Assembly (NCBI GenBank): GCA_017994055.1
Contig: JAGOLL010000005.1
Location: forward strand, 1 to 58,273
Reading direction: 5' to 3'
DNA from: Methanothrix sp.
Lineage (GTDB): Archaea > Halobacteriota > Methanosarcinia > Methanotrichales > Methanotrichaceae
DNA: 58,273 nt
The first letter of the stretch is position 1. Each line of letters opens with the position of its first letter. Shown here piece by piece: positions 36,899 to 45,636 of this stretch. Both the position numbers and the translations under genes were made by a program. The notes below the pieces were generated by a model. The model ran no database searches. It had not been told where the DNA came from and saw nothing but the letters and a program-made list of their open reading frames with translations.

Positions 36899-37309
36899 AT
36901 GATAGTTGGTCCAAATCTCCTTGTAGCGATGAACATCATTTCCCAATTCATCCTGGCTGTGGTTCTGTCCTCTGCTATTCTCCTAGCCAGGAGACGAGAA
37001 TTCAAAAGGCACTGCATGATGCTCCGCCTGGCCTTCGCCGCCCAGATCCTGGCTATCCTTCTGCTGATGTCCCCGGCCATGGGTGCTCTATTGGAGACGG
37101 ATCGCGGAATCAATCTATTTGCCGTCGAGCTGCTGCTACATCATGCTCTGGGCCTGGCAGTGGTACCGCTATTCATTTACATCAACCTGGTCTACGAGAG
37201 AGGCATCCATCCCCGCCTCTCCATGAAGTCTGCCATGCAGGCGGCAGCAGGAATGTGGGCTGCCTCGCTGATTATGGGATTTCACCTATACTTCTATCTC
37301 AATTTTTGA
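36899..37309 (+). CDS. four-helix membrane protein, DUF420-like
   Basis: A 136-residue membrane protein with four hydrophobic segments (about 5-28, 42-65, 75-100 and 113-134). Its arrangement RRREFKRHCMMLRLAFAAQI followed by LLHHALGLAVVPLFIYINLV resembles the DUF420 family, which is associated with heme-copper oxidases in bacteria; with no such oxidase here, that link is weak. ATG 36899 directly follows an AT-rich promoter and lacks a ribosome binding site, so a leaderless transcript is possible. Function unknown. Confidence 0.6.
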   Translation: MIVGPNLLVAMNIISQFILAVVLSSAILLARRREFKRHCMMLRLAFAAQILAILLLMSPAMGALLETDRGINLFAVELLLHHALGLAVVPLFIYINLVYERGIHPRLSMKSAMQAAAGMWAASLIMGFHLYFYLNF

Positions 37310-37344
37310 GGTAGACAGCATTGATGAAGCGGCATTACAGGAGA

Positions 37345-37662
37345 CTATTCCAGCCACTTGTAGCCCGGATCTTTAATCCGGTTGAAATTGCGGATCAGAT
37401 CGGAGGCTTCACGTCGGCTGAATTGGGCCTGCATCATCCTAGTGCAGACATAGCGCAGTGCGGCCTTCTGCATCTTGACCTCGGGGCTGTCTTCCAGCCT
37501 GGAGCCGAGGCCAAATGACTCAAAAAGATGCTCCCGCTCGTTCATATGCCTGGCCTTTCCCCATTTGCCGAACATCTCTGCCGCCCGGTCCAATAGATCC
37601 TGGTCGAATGTCTCCGGCAGAATGATGCCCTCTAATTGCTGCAGGAAATCCTCCTCTCTCAA
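37345..37662 (-). CDS. small hypothetical helical protein
   Basis: A 105-residue protein with charged helices (LLDRAAEMFGKWGKARHMNE, then KMQKAALRYVCTRMMQAQFS). It has no membrane segment or recognised motif. It begins with TTG at 37662 without a strong ribosome binding site, and ends convergently 36 bases from the end of the membrane gene. The frame is intact and codon use resembles the neighbours, so it is probably real, but function is unknown. Confidence 0.5.
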   Translation of the reverse strand: MREEDFLQQLEGIILPETFDQDLLDRAAEMFGKWGKARHMNEREHLFESFGLGSRLEDSPEVKMQKAALRYVCTRMMQAQFSRREASDLIRNFNRIKDPGYKWLE

Positions 37663-37805
37663 ATCGATCTAGCCCCTATTACTAAAGATGCGCCTGTGAA
37701 TTTATCTCTTTCCGGCGACTCCTTTATGGCGGCCCTCCCTCCACCAATGATTTATAAGAGGTGAGAGGATCCTAACGGCAATCAAGATATGGGGTTTCAG
37801 CAAAT

Positions 37806-38504
37806 ATGAAGACTAATGGATTGATTTTAGGTCTGATATCCTTCGGCTTACTGCTCATGGGATTGCAGGCCGTCCTGCTGCCTGATTCGGCATCCATCGC
37901 CTCGGGCATTTCCGTTGATGAGTATATTGAGCAGAGCAACATACAGTCCATCAATGTAGAAGCCACAGCAAATCAGGCTAGGGCATCTCGAGAGAGGCAT
38001 TTCGCTGAAAAAGAGAATTCCACTCTGGACTGGGATATGCCGAGCAGCCTTTCCAGCAGCGGAAGCACTCCGTTTGAGTCAAGGAGCATGGCCCAAGAGC
38101 AGAGCCCGGCTGAAGAGGCTGCATCATCCTCCCCCCAGCCGTCCACTTCCGCCGGCAGTGAGATAGCATCAAACGATACCACCATGGCCAATGCATCGGG
38201 AAGTTGGTCGCTTCAGCTCGTCGATAGTATCCAGAGGGATGTCTCGCTTGCCCTGTTCCAGGAAGGCTCCTCCATATTCGGTTCAGGCAGCATCAGAGAA
38301 GACAATAGCACCCGTCAGGTGACGGCATCAGGGACGCTGCAAGGAGAGGCCTTGAGCCTCGATCTGACCGCTCAGCAGCCTATTGTGCTCTATAAGCTTC
38401 TCCTGAATATCTCCCATGAAGATGCATCTGGAACATACAGTGCGATGTCGGCCAGCGGCGAGAAGTGGACCGGCCATGCAGATGGATTCAGGCTGGCAGC
38501 CTAG
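37806..38504 (+). CDS. secreted or membrane-anchored hypothetical protein
   Basis: This 232-residue protein begins with a single hydrophobic segment (LILGLISFGLLLMGLQAVLL), a signal peptide or anchor. A Ser/Ala/Gln-rich low-complexity region (MPSSLSSSGSTPFESRSMAQ, then AASSSPQPSTSAGSE) follows, and then a compact beta-rich C-terminal domain of about 100 residues (SWSLQLVDSIQRDVSLALFQ, GSGSIREDN, GTLQGEALSLDLT). The layout suits an extracellular domain on a flexible stalk. It is followed by a clear hairpin plus T-run. Function unknown. Confidence 0.65.
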   Translation: MKTNGLILGLISFGLLLMGLQAVLLPDSASIASGISVDEYIEQSNIQSINVEATANQARASRERHFAEKENSTLDWDMPSSLSSSGSTPFESRSMAQEQSPAEEAASSSPQPSTSAGSEIASNDTTMANASGSWSLQLVDSIQRDVSLALFQEGSSIFGSGSIREDNSTRQVTASGTLQGEALSLDLTAQQPIVLYKLLLNISHEDASGTYSAMSASGEKWTGHADGFRLAA

Positions 38505-38505
38505 C

Positions 38506-38533
38506 GATTTAGATTTTTAACTAAATCTTTTTT
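38506..38533 (+). terminator. hairpin and T-run after 37806 gene
   Basis: GATTTAG (38506-38512), an 8-base loop, CTAAATC (38521-38527) and TTTTTT (38528-38533) immediately follow the stop codon. It looks like a bacterial-type intrinsic terminator and should also work as an archaeal U-rich terminator. Confidence 0.6.
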
Positions 38534-38600
38534 AAAAGCATTCTCGATAAGATTATAAGCCATACTTATCAATATAGCCCTCAATTGGAGGATCAATATC

Positions 38601-39104
38601 ATGACCCGGACAAAGAAATTGGCAGAGTTTTCAATATCCAAAGATCGGATTATTCAGGCCCTGGCCTGCATTTCTAATCTGGCTGATAGGGCAATAGTAA
38701 GAGCTATTGTGCATCCCAAAGATGTGATTTTGGGCTTTGCTTTCAGCAATGTCCTCTCCGATGACCAGTCCGGCGATGAATTATATGCCGACTATGCCAT
38801 AGTCAAAGAGGAGATGATAGATCCCAGTTTTCTGGTAAAGAGTGACGAATGGCCTCTATTTCTCATCTCCTGCACTGAAACCTTCATCAGCTCGATTATG
38901 ACTCTGGAGCCGAGAGAAAATCAATTTCTTAAGGTAGAATTCTATAATATACAGGAAGAAGATGTCCCAGAGATGGTTAAGAGCGAGGCGTTGATCCTGG
39001 GAGAGCACAATTCTGCAGTGGGATCTATCTTAAGGCATCAATCCTCTCAAGAGGATGATACGGTTTTGGAGGCTGATGAGACCCAGTCTGTGCTCTATGG
39101 ATGA
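38601..39104 (+). CDS. hypothetical protein, 167 residues
   Basis: A soluble mixed alpha/beta protein with no recognised domain (KLAEFSISKDRIIQALACIS, AIVKEEMIDPSFLVKSDEWP, FISSIMTLEPRENQFLKVEF). The GGAGGATC at 38587-38594 gives a solid start at ATG 38601. It ends 26 bases before the stop of the convergent APC permease. The acidic C-terminus (QEDDTVLEADETQS) may be disordered. Real gene, function unknown. Confidence 0.6.
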   Translation: MTRTKKLAEFSISKDRIIQALACISNLADRAIVRAIVHPKDVILGFAFSNVLSDDQSGDELYADYAIVKEEMIDPSFLVKSDEWPLFLISCTETFISSIMTLEPRENQFLKVEFYNIQEEDVPEMVKSEALILGEHNSAVGSILRHQSSQEDDTVLEADETQSVLYG

Positions 39105-39130
39105 GGACTGAACCGCTCAGCAGTTCGGGA

Positions 39131-40426
39131 TCATCTCTTCTGAGCAGCTTTTGAGGCAAAGCGTCGGTTCAGCAATGCGGCTATGCCGCCCAGACAGGTG
39201 AGGGCGAGCCCAATGCCATAGACCTGCCCATCCAGTTGAGCCAGCATGAAGGCATTGAAGATTATTCCCAAGATAGGCACCAGGGCAAGCCCCCCCCAGG
39301 ATAGCGGCACCTTAAATGGTCGCTTGATCTGCGGCCTGTAAATTCGAAGCACAATCAGAGCGGCGTTGATCACAATAAAGGTCACAAATACAGTGAAGTT
39401 ATTGACATTGGCCACAAGGGAGATGTCCTCCAGGAAGACAAAGGACATGGCAAGGATCACAGATATCAAGGTGGCATTCCAGGGAGCCTGAGTGCGATGA
39501 TTTATTGCTGCCAGGAAGGAGGGCAGGGATCCGGATTGCGCCATGCCGTAGACAATCCTGGAAGAGGCGAGGAGCATGAGCAGCACAGTATTTACGGTAG
39601 CGCAGAGTGCTATTAAGGACATGATGCAGGAGGCATCGGGACCCAGAGCAGAATAGGCAATATCTGCAAAGGGTGCCGAGGAGCGGCTCAGCTCCTCCCA
39701 GCCCAGAATGCTGACCGAGGAGATGGCTACCAATATATAGAGCACTATGCTTGCCGATATGGCCAGTATCAGGCCTCTGGGAATATTCTTTTCCGGATCT
39801 TTTGCCTCCTCGGAGAGCTTGACCACCTCCTCAAAGCCAATGAAGGCGAAGAATATCAGGGCAGATGCCTGGAATATGCCGGAATAGCCCAGAGGAGACA
39901 GCTCCAGCAGGTCCACGCTTCCCAGATAGGGGATGCCGAGCAGTATTATGAATGCCAGCCCCATCACCTCTATGGCAGTGAGGACAATGGCCACCCTGGC
40001 CGATTGCTTGATTCCCAAGAGGATCAGGGCGGAGAGCGCTGCCAGCAAAAGCAGAGCTGATGGCAGAATGGGAAGACCTGTGAGGGCCTTAAAGTATCCA
40101 GCAAAGCCCAATGAGACTGTGGCCGCCCCCACCACGCCGCTAAAGGTTATCAGCCAGCCTATCAAGAAGGCGGGAAGCTGGCCGAATGCCTGATATGTGT
40201 ATTCGTACTCTGCTGAGGCTCTGGGAAACATGGAGGCCAGCTCGGCATAGGACAGGCCGGTAAAGACGGCAACCAGGGCGGATAGGGCAAAGGATAGCCA
40301 GACCACATTTCCGGCTAGGCCAGCTGCTTCACCGATGAGAGCATAGATTCCTGCCCCCAGGATTATTCCAACTCCGGATATGGTGACCTCGAATAAGCTC
40401 AAGGTGCGGCGGAGGTTAGTCTTCAT
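39131..40426 (-). CDS. APC-family amino acid permease
   Basis: A 431-residue transporter with twelve hydrophobic helices. The first helix motif GVGIILGAGIYALIGEAAG is the broken helix that binds the amino acid backbone in the amino acid-polyamine-organocation family, and ALIFFAFIGFEEVVKLSEEA is the conserved helix 6/loop. It would import amino acids or polyamines by cation symport or exchange; the substrate cannot be predicted. No biosynthetic genes are adjacent. The ATG follows an AT-rich promoter. Length and motifs are complete. Confidence 0.9.
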   Translation of the reverse strand: MKTNLRRTLSLFEVTISGVGIILGAGIYALIGEAAGLAGNVVWLSFALSALVAVFTGLSYAELASMFPRASAEYEYTYQAFGQLPAFLIGWLITFSGVVGAATVSLGFAGYFKALTGLPILPSALLLLAALSALILLGIKQSARVAIVLTAIEVMGLAFIILLGIPYLGSVDLLELSPLGYSGIFQASALIFFAFIGFEEVVKLSEEAKDPEKNIPRGLILAISASIVLYILVAISSVSILGWEELSRSSAPFADIAYSALGPDASCIMSLIALCATVNTVLLMLLASSRIVYGMAQSGSLPSFLAAINHRTQAPWNATLISVILAMSFVFLEDISLVANVNNFTVFVTFIVINAALIVLRIYRPQIKRPFKVPLSWGGLALVPILGIIFNAFMLAQLDGQVYGIGLALTCLGGIAALLNRRFASKAAQKR

Positions 40427-40581
40427 TTTAGCAAATAATCCTAAGCTATATTATATTAGTTTTTTGATGAGAATTACCTCAATCGAGATCAGATGCGGGA
40501 ACCTCTATGCTCATTACTTGTTTTATCGGGCGCTCAGCAGCAGGATCATTTCCAGATCACGGCAATCCGCAAGATTGTCTC

Positions 40582-40598
40582 AGATTTTTAAAAAATCT
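40582..40598. terminator. A/T palindrome downstream of 40634 gene
   Basis: AGATTTTT and AAAAATCT (40582-40598) form an eight-base perfect inverted repeat, followed on the minus strand by other T-rich runs at 40605-40640. It lies between the end of the minus-strand secreted protein and the APC permease promoter; probably a terminator. Confidence 0.4.
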
Positions 40599-40633
40599 TA
40601 TGTATAAAAAAATTAAAGCTATTAAAAATATTT

Positions 40634-41626
40634 TTAAATTGTAAACCTATAGGATGCCCCGCTCAAGAAGGTACCCGCCTCAGGATAGCTCTGTCCGTTC
40701 TTTATCAGGACAATGTTATGCCACATGTCTCCAGGTACTCTGAAGCTGTAAACGCCGTCCAGTAGATCTGATCCCATTCCCTCCGTTCCTATGTAAGCGC
40801 CATCCAGGTAGACATCATAGCCTCTCAGCCAACTTGACCTCATGGTAACTGAAGCCGTCCCTTTGTATGATGGCTTGCTCGGGGGCACAGATACCGCATA
40901 TGGTCCGAGATCAGTCCACTGCCCGGAACTCTGGCCGTAGACATAGATGTAAACGTAGTTGCTCCAGCCCCGGGAGTAGAACTGTAGAATATGCCAGCCA
41001 GGGGTATCTCCGTTAAACCACCTCTTCTGCCAGCCTACTCCGGCGTATCCCAGATAGTTGACTCTGAGACTGCCGCCCGGATACCACTCATAGATCCATA
41101 TGGGATCACTGGCGAATGTCTGCAGCCACATTGGCAGCCAACCATTCAGACGGCAGCCAGCAACGGTCTTGGGAACGCTGGATATGTAAAGCCTGTTTTT
41201 CGGTGTCGCCCCTTCCGGAGAGACTATAAGGCGCTGAGTGGCATAGCTTTCCGGGGGATAATTGGCTGCGTAATTCTGAGCTGCCCGGAACTGGCCTGAA
41301 GTGCGGCCTGATGAAGATGAATCAGAGACGATAGCCGAGCTGGCAGGGATTAAGGATTTGCTGATCTCCGCCGATGGAGGCGTCTGGTATGAGGCAGCCT
41401 CTTCCTCGGGTATGGAAAGGCCCAGCTCTTGTGCGCTTGATGGTGCAGCTGGAAGCGGCGCTCCCTCGGGCAGATCGGATGAATATGCTCCATAAGGATC
41501 ATACTCATCCCCATATTGAACATCTGTAAAAGTCGGATCGAAGTTTTGCAGGCCCTGGGCAGAGATGGCAGCAAACAGCAACAAGAGGCATGCCAAAGCC
41601 ATAGGCCAAATCCTATTCTTCTGCAT
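40634..41626 (-). CDS. secreted protein with PEGA-like C-terminal domain
   Basis: A 330-residue exported protein: signal peptide (WPMALACLLLLFAAISAQG), a proline/serine-rich spacer, a beta-rich central region with many tryptophans (NGWLPMWLQTFASDPIWIYE, VGWQKRWFNGDTPGWHILQF), and a C-terminal PEGA-like domain (GYDVYLDGAYIGTEG, GVYSFRVPGDMWHNIVL). Such domains are common in methanogen surface proteins. ATG 41626 gives the more usual start; a TTG three codons upstream is possible. Likely a cell-envelope protein; no partner is visible. Confidence 0.7.
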   Translation of the reverse strand: MQKNRIWPMALACLLLLFAAISAQGLQNFDPTFTDVQYGDEYDPYGAYSSDLPEGAPLPAAPSSAQELGLSIPEEEAASYQTPPSAEISKSLIPASSAIVSDSSSSGRTSGQFRAAQNYAANYPPESYATQRLIVSPEGATPKNRLYISSVPKTVAGCRLNGWLPMWLQTFASDPIWIYEWYPGGSLRVNYLGYAGVGWQKRWFNGDTPGWHILQFYSRGWSNYVYIYVYGQSSGQWTDLGPYAVSVPPSKPSYKGTASVTMRSSWLRGYDVYLDGAYIGTEGMGSDLLDGVYSFRVPGDMWHNIVLIKNGQSYPEAGTFLSGASYRFTI

Positions 41627-41894
41627 AGCTTTCAATTATTACACTCCCCATGATCCCGCCGGCAGGCCAGCAGGATTGATAATCCAGATCTATTAATATG
41701 ATATAAAAAACTCTGCTTTGTATGATCCTCATGTGGAGAGTGCCGGCGGGTCGATGATGGTCGGAAGGAGATCCTCATCTCCCTCAAGCTCCAGCCATTC
41801 GACCATAAAGAGTTATGACAGTTTTGTGCCACATTTATTTAAAGCGATGCTGGGAATAATAGAGATCGACCTCAAGATCAAGAAAAGCCTTCGA

Positions 41895-41967
41895 TGGGGC
41901 CACGGCGATTTGAACGCCGGTCACAGGACCCCCAGTCCTGTAGGATACCAGGCTACCCTATGGCCCC
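41895..41967 (-). tRNA. tRNA-Pro (GGG anticodon)
   Basis: On the minus strand the seven-pair acceptor stem GGGGCCA/TGGCCCC, a D-arm, the anticodon stem CAGGA/TCCTG around the loop CTGGGGG (anticodon GGG) and the T-arm CGGCG-TTCAAAT-CGCCG are all present. The gene is 73 bases with discriminator A and no encoded CCA and no intron. Confidence 0.95.
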
Positions 41968-42165
41968 GCGCAGCGGATGGTAGGATGTAGAGCTGGCATA
42001 TAAGCATTTCCCACACACCATAGAGGGCTGCAAGGTCGATAAAAGACAATGATAGATCTGTATGGGTTGATCTATATAAATGATCTGTGGATGGTTAGAG
42101 AATATGACCGTAAGCTTCGAGCACCATCAATCGGGTGCATCCAACGGATATGAGGAGAGCGACTC

Positions 42166-42645
42166 ATGAAAAAGCTGGCATTTCCCGATCCTTTCCGGCA
42201 TGATCATCCTCCGGTGAGGGAATTAAGCGAAATAGATCCCGGCCCCTCCACATATGGTGAGAGGTTTGCCGACTGGGTCTATAAGAACCTGGGTTCATGG
42301 AAGTTTATACTCATACAATCGATGCTTGTGGCAGTTTGGGTGGTGCTCAATGCCGGTGCCTATCTCCGTCCCTGGGACCCCTATCCCTTTATCTTCATGA
42401 ATCTGATATTCTCTTTGCAGTCCGCCTATACCGCATCTCTGATCCTCATGAGCCAGAACCGCCAGGATCGTCTCAAGTCTCACAACGATTACCTGATGAA
42501 CCTCAGGGCGGAGGAGGAGAGCAAAGCAGTACTGGAAAATTTTGCCGCTCAGAACAAGGCATTGCAGGAGATCTACGAAGAGCTTTCCGCTATGAGAAGC
42601 AGGATCGAAATTGGAGGCTGCGCCAAGAATATGAGAAAGGCCTAG
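42166..42645 (+). CDS. DUF1003 membrane protein
   Basis: A 159-residue protein with the DUF1003 signature: TYGERFADWVYKNLGSWKFI leading into two transmembrane helices (ILIQSMLVAVWVVLNAG and FIFMNLIFSLQSAYTASLIL), then the conserved SQNRQDRLKSHNDYLMNLRA and a helical tail. The family occurs in bacteria and archaea and is of unknown function, often proposed to be a small membrane sensor or stress protein. ATG 42166 follows GAGGAGAG by six bases. It is convergent with the RaSEA gene. Confidence 0.9.
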   Translation: MKKLAFPDPFRHDHPPVRELSEIDPGPSTYGERFADWVYKNLGSWKFILIQSMLVAVWVVLNAGAYLRPWDPYPFIFMNLIFSLQSAYTASLILMSQNRQDRLKSHNDYLMNLRAEEESKAVLENFAAQNKALQEIYEELSAMRSRIEIGGCAKNMRKA

Positions 42646-42668
42646 ATCTGAAGGCATGTGGCCTCTTC

Positions 42669-43634
42669 TCAGAATAGCATTGCCCCGAAAGCACCCTCTT
42701 CCAGCTCCATGAGATCTCTCCAGGTGGCCTTGCAGGAGCATTCCAAGCGTCTCAGCTGCCCCACATCCTGAGAGAGGGCGTGATCCCTGATTGCTGCGGC
42801 TATGGCCTCATCGCACTTGCCGCAGTTGTGGGACCCCCGCCTGGTCCCCGCTCCCACCGGATCGCACACTATCGGCCCCGGCACCTTCTCCAGCACCTCC
42901 AGAGCGGACCAGAGCCAGGGCGGCCGGAACTCTCCTCTCTGCCACATCCTCTCCACCAATGTATTGCGCTGCACATTGCAGAGGTTCAGAGAGAGTATAT
43001 CGGCGTGAGGGCGAGCCGCCAGGCCGGTGGCTATGGCGTCTCCCATGGCCTGGCCTTCGGTCAACAGGGGCGGCTTGAGCAGGATGTAGGCCTTTATCCT
43101 GCCGCCCTGGCGGTGCACCAGTTCTGATGCCGCCACAAAATCCCGGAAGGAGAAGCCCTTTCTTATGACCTTCTCCCGGATGAGGTCATTCGAGCTCTCG
43201 AGACCTATGGCAAACTCGGTGGGAAGATGAGAGAGACAGGCCTCGACGCTCTGGGAAGTTATATACTCCGGACGGCTCTCTATGACCAGCCGGGATATTC
43301 CCAGAGCCTGCAGACGCTCCAGAATCTCATCTCTGGCTTGAACAGGCATCTCGTCCGGATCCAGGAAGCTGCCGCTGGTATAGATCTTGATCACAGAAAC
43401 CTCGGGTGAAGAGCGGCCTATGGCCCATTCGAACTGCCTGATCAGATCTTGGGATGCTGCCGGCGCACCCTCAGCGGCATAGCCGCACATGGTGCAGCGG
43501 TTCCAGCGGCATCCCACTGTGCGCAGGATCATGGTCAGCGACTGGGCGGGCTGACCGTCTAGAAGATCTTGGGAGCGCCATACGGTCACAGGCCGGCCAA
43601 GGTCCAGCTCTGCCTTCTCTTTTGCATAAGCCAT
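42669..43634 (-). CDS. raSEA: archaeosine-biosynthesis radical SAM enzyme RaSEA
   Basis: A 321-residue radical SAM protein. RaSEA works with archaeosine synthase (ArcS) to turn a lysine adduct of preQ0 into archaeosine in tRNA. The radical SAM cluster is in RTVGCRWNRCTMCGYAAEG (the C-x3-C-x2-C pattern reads GCRWNRCTMCG), and further family segments are IKIYTSGSFLDPDE, RLVIESRPEYIT and EFAIGLESSNDLIREKVIRK. A C-terminal cysteine group (CGKCDEAI, RLECSCKATWRDL) is also typical. ATG 43634 with AAGGA upstream is chosen; longer upstream reading belongs to the adjacent reductase in another frame. The gene starts 14 bases after the thioredoxin-reductase-like gene, forming a small operon. Confidence 0.88.
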   Translation of the reverse strand: MAYAKEKAELDLGRPVTVWRSQDLLDGQPAQSLTMILRTVGCRWNRCTMCGYAAEGAPAASQDLIRQFEWAIGRSSPEVSVIKIYTSGSFLDPDEMPVQARDEILERLQALGISRLVIESRPEYITSQSVEACLSHLPTEFAIGLESSNDLIREKVIRKGFSFRDFVAASELVHRQGGRIKAYILLKPPLLTEGQAMGDAIATGLAARPHADILSLNLCNVQRNTLVERMWQRGEFRPPWLWSALEVLEKVPGPIVCDPVGAGTRRGSHNCGKCDEAIAAAIRDHALSQDVGQLRRLECSCKATWRDLMELEEGAFGAMLF

Positions 43635-43648
43635 TTCCTTACCTGACC

Positions 43649-44548
43649 CTATACCAGGTGCTGCAGAGCGCTGATTCCAGCCGATGCGCCGCTGCCCACT
43701 GCTGTAGCCACCTGCAGCCTGCCGCCGGTGAGATCTCCAGCGGCATAGACGCCGGGCATGCTGGTCTCCTGATTGAGGCGGTTGACCTTTACATAGCCGC
43801 CGGGGGTCATATCCAGTCCCAGGGATAGGGCCAGATCGGCATTGGGCTTCATGCCCATCTCCACAAAGACGCCGTCCGCTTTTGCCGATCGGGGGGTGTT
43901 TCCCACCTTGAAGCCCACTGCGGTGACGAAGTCGCTGCCCTGGATCTCGGTGACCTCTGCTCCGAAGGTGGCGGTATAGTTGGAGAGATTCTTGATACGA
44001 TCCAGGTAGACCGATTCCGCCACCAGCTTCTCCCGCGGACAGAGCAGATGAACCTTGCTGACGATGTTGGCCAGATAGAGGACGGCGCGGGCCGCTCCAT
44101 TGCCGTAGCCGGCCACGACCACAGCCTTGTTTCGGAAGAGGGCTCCGTCGCAATGGACACAATAGGAGACACCCCTGGCGGTCAGCTTTTTTTCTCCCGG
44201 CACACCCAGGGGGCGGTGGCCGGCTCCCATGGCCAGTATGACCGTCTTGGCCTCATACTGCCAGTTCTCCGTCTTGAGGCGGAAGAAGTCGCCCAGGGGC
44301 ACAATCTTCTCCACCTGCTCGGTCTGGTTTTCCGCCCCGAACTTCTGGGCCTGGGCCAGCATCCTCTCCGAGAGCTCAATGCCCTGGATGCCATCCGGAA
44401 ATCCGGGATAGTTTTCATAGAGGCCGCCCATAGACTGCTGCGAGCTGTAGATATTTCCCAAAATCAGTGTCTTCTTCCCGCCTCTCGCGCAGTACATGGC
44501 TGCGGTCAGCCCTGCCGGGCCTGCTCCCACTATGACGACATCATGCAA
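43649..44548 (-). CDS. trxB: thioredoxin-reductase-like FAD disulfide oxidoreductase
   Basis: A 299-residue flavoprotein with FAD loop VVIVGAGPAGLTAAMYCARG, redox dithiol YCVHCDGALF (CxxC near residue 133), NAD(P) loop VVVAGYGNGAARAVLYLANI and FAD-contact AAGDLTGGRLQVATAVGSG. It reduces thioredoxin or a similar carrier; the lack of a clear NADPH-specificity motif (usual HRRxxxR) may indicate F420 or another donor, as known for some methanogen homologues. It begins with ATG 44548 and is co-directional with RaSEA, possibly one transcript. Gene symbol is given for the family only. Confidence 0.85.
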   Translation of the reverse strand: MHDVVIVGAGPAGLTAAMYCARGGKKTLILGNIYSSQQSMGGLYENYPGFPDGIQGIELSERMLAQAQKFGAENQTEQVEKIVPLGDFFRLKTENWQYEAKTVILAMGAGHRPLGVPGEKKLTARGVSYCVHCDGALFRNKAVVVAGYGNGAARAVLYLANIVSKVHLLCPREKLVAESVYLDRIKNLSNYTATFGAEVTEIQGSDFVTAVGFKVGNTPRSAKADGVFVEMGMKPNADLALSLGLDMTPGGYVKVNRLNQETSMPGVYAAGDLTGGRLQVATAVGSGASAGISALQHLV

Positions 44549-44688
44549 GCAAATATCACCATAAAAGGGTGGCCTTCAAGGTAGATAAAGGGTATGTAAC
44601 ACTGGGCTGCAGAGGTGGGGTGGCCCTTTTGCCCGCAATGTTTTTAGACTAGAAGGTGATTGTAGGGGGTGCTTCGTATAACACGAAT

Positions 44689-44760
44689 GCGCCGATAGTG
44701 TAGCGGTTATCACTAGGCGTTGCCAACGCCTAAACTCGGGTTCGAATCCCGATCGGCGCA
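44689..44760 (+). tRNA. tRNA-Gly (GCC anticodon)
   Basis: The acceptor stem GCGCCGA/TCGGCGC, D-arm, anticodon stem AGGCG/CGCCT around loop TTGCCAA (anticodon GCC) and T-arm with loop TTCGAAT give a complete 72-base tRNA with discriminator A and no encoded CCA. Confidence 0.96.
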
Positions 44761-45636
44761 TATTAATCTGAGCAACTTCTGGCTCAAAATGAGATCCTTA
44801 AGGTCTCCGCTTTCATCTTTATGGCTTTCTGTAAGGCTACTTCTTGATCCATCTTTGCGCAGCTCCCTATGTGGACATTTTGCTCTATAGCTCTCTCTTC
44901 ATGTGGCCTCCAGCAGCAGTATGTCGCCCTTCTTGGGGTCTTGACCCTTCAGCATTCACCAGAGATGCAGGTCTTCCAGCCTGGTGGCTTCCTTTTGGGC
45001 CTCAGCTTCAGCCTTCAAGCCGTCCGCTCGGTCCAGGGTGCGGGGCGTTCCTCCTAGCCTCCGCCAGGGTTTTTGCTGCCTTCATGGCCGCCTTAGCACC
45101 CCTGGCCAGATCCAGGGCCTCTTCCTTCAGAGCTTTCCTTTCTCTCTTGCGGATGTCTTTTGCAGGTAAACAGTTCTATAACATTTTGCTTAAAGATTCT
45201 ATAATGTTATACAACTAATCTCGGAGGGAAAGGCGGGGTAGCGGGCAAGACTCTTCATCTCCTACGCCATCCAAGGGGGCCAGATGGATCACCAGGTAGG
45301 TATAATAGATTCATGGTAGAGGGATCATGGCCGAAAAAATCTAACTGCGCGGCCACCCAATCCTAAAGGATGAGAAAATCGTGACCATCTGCACTCCCTA
45401 TGTATCAAAATAAGGATTCATTATATTAATGATGCCATCTAGCTAATTATTATGATCCTGCTTTACCTGGCTAGCTCTTTTAAGGAGGTTAAGTTGAGCA
45501 TATCTCATTCCAGCACACCACCTAAACCGACTTCTATCCATCTTGTTCCTGCTATTCAAAGATATCCGGAATAAGCGATCTCTTGAAGACTGTATTGGGC
45601 CCGTAATAAATCACTACAGAAATTAAAATATTAACA
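44761..45636. other. degraded intergenic region with gene fragments
   Basis: No intact gene is convincing. On the minus strand (45165-44930) an alanine/lysine-rich coding pattern (RKRERKALKEEALDLARGAK, AAMKAAKTLAEA) continues after one frameshift as GLKAEAEAQKEATRLEDL, suggesting a decayed gene. On the plus strand near 45350-45412 a fragment reads GHPILKDEKIVTICTPYVSK and then a stop, like the end of a lost gene. Neither is recognisable. An inverted repeat is listed separately. Confidence 0.4.
45173..45215. repeat. 12-base inverted repeat with one mismatch
   Basis: GTTCTATAACAT (45173-45184) and ATGTTATACAAC (45204-45215) are inverted with one mismatched position and 19 bases between them, in a region with no gene. 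It could be an operator, a transposon end remnant or a hairpin. Confidence 0.45.

Noticed and set aside
42669..44162. Very long minus-strand reading of 497 codons covering RaSEA and part of the reductase gene
   Set aside because: The upstream 176 codons read the reductase gene in the wrong frame; the true RaSEA start is ATG 43634.
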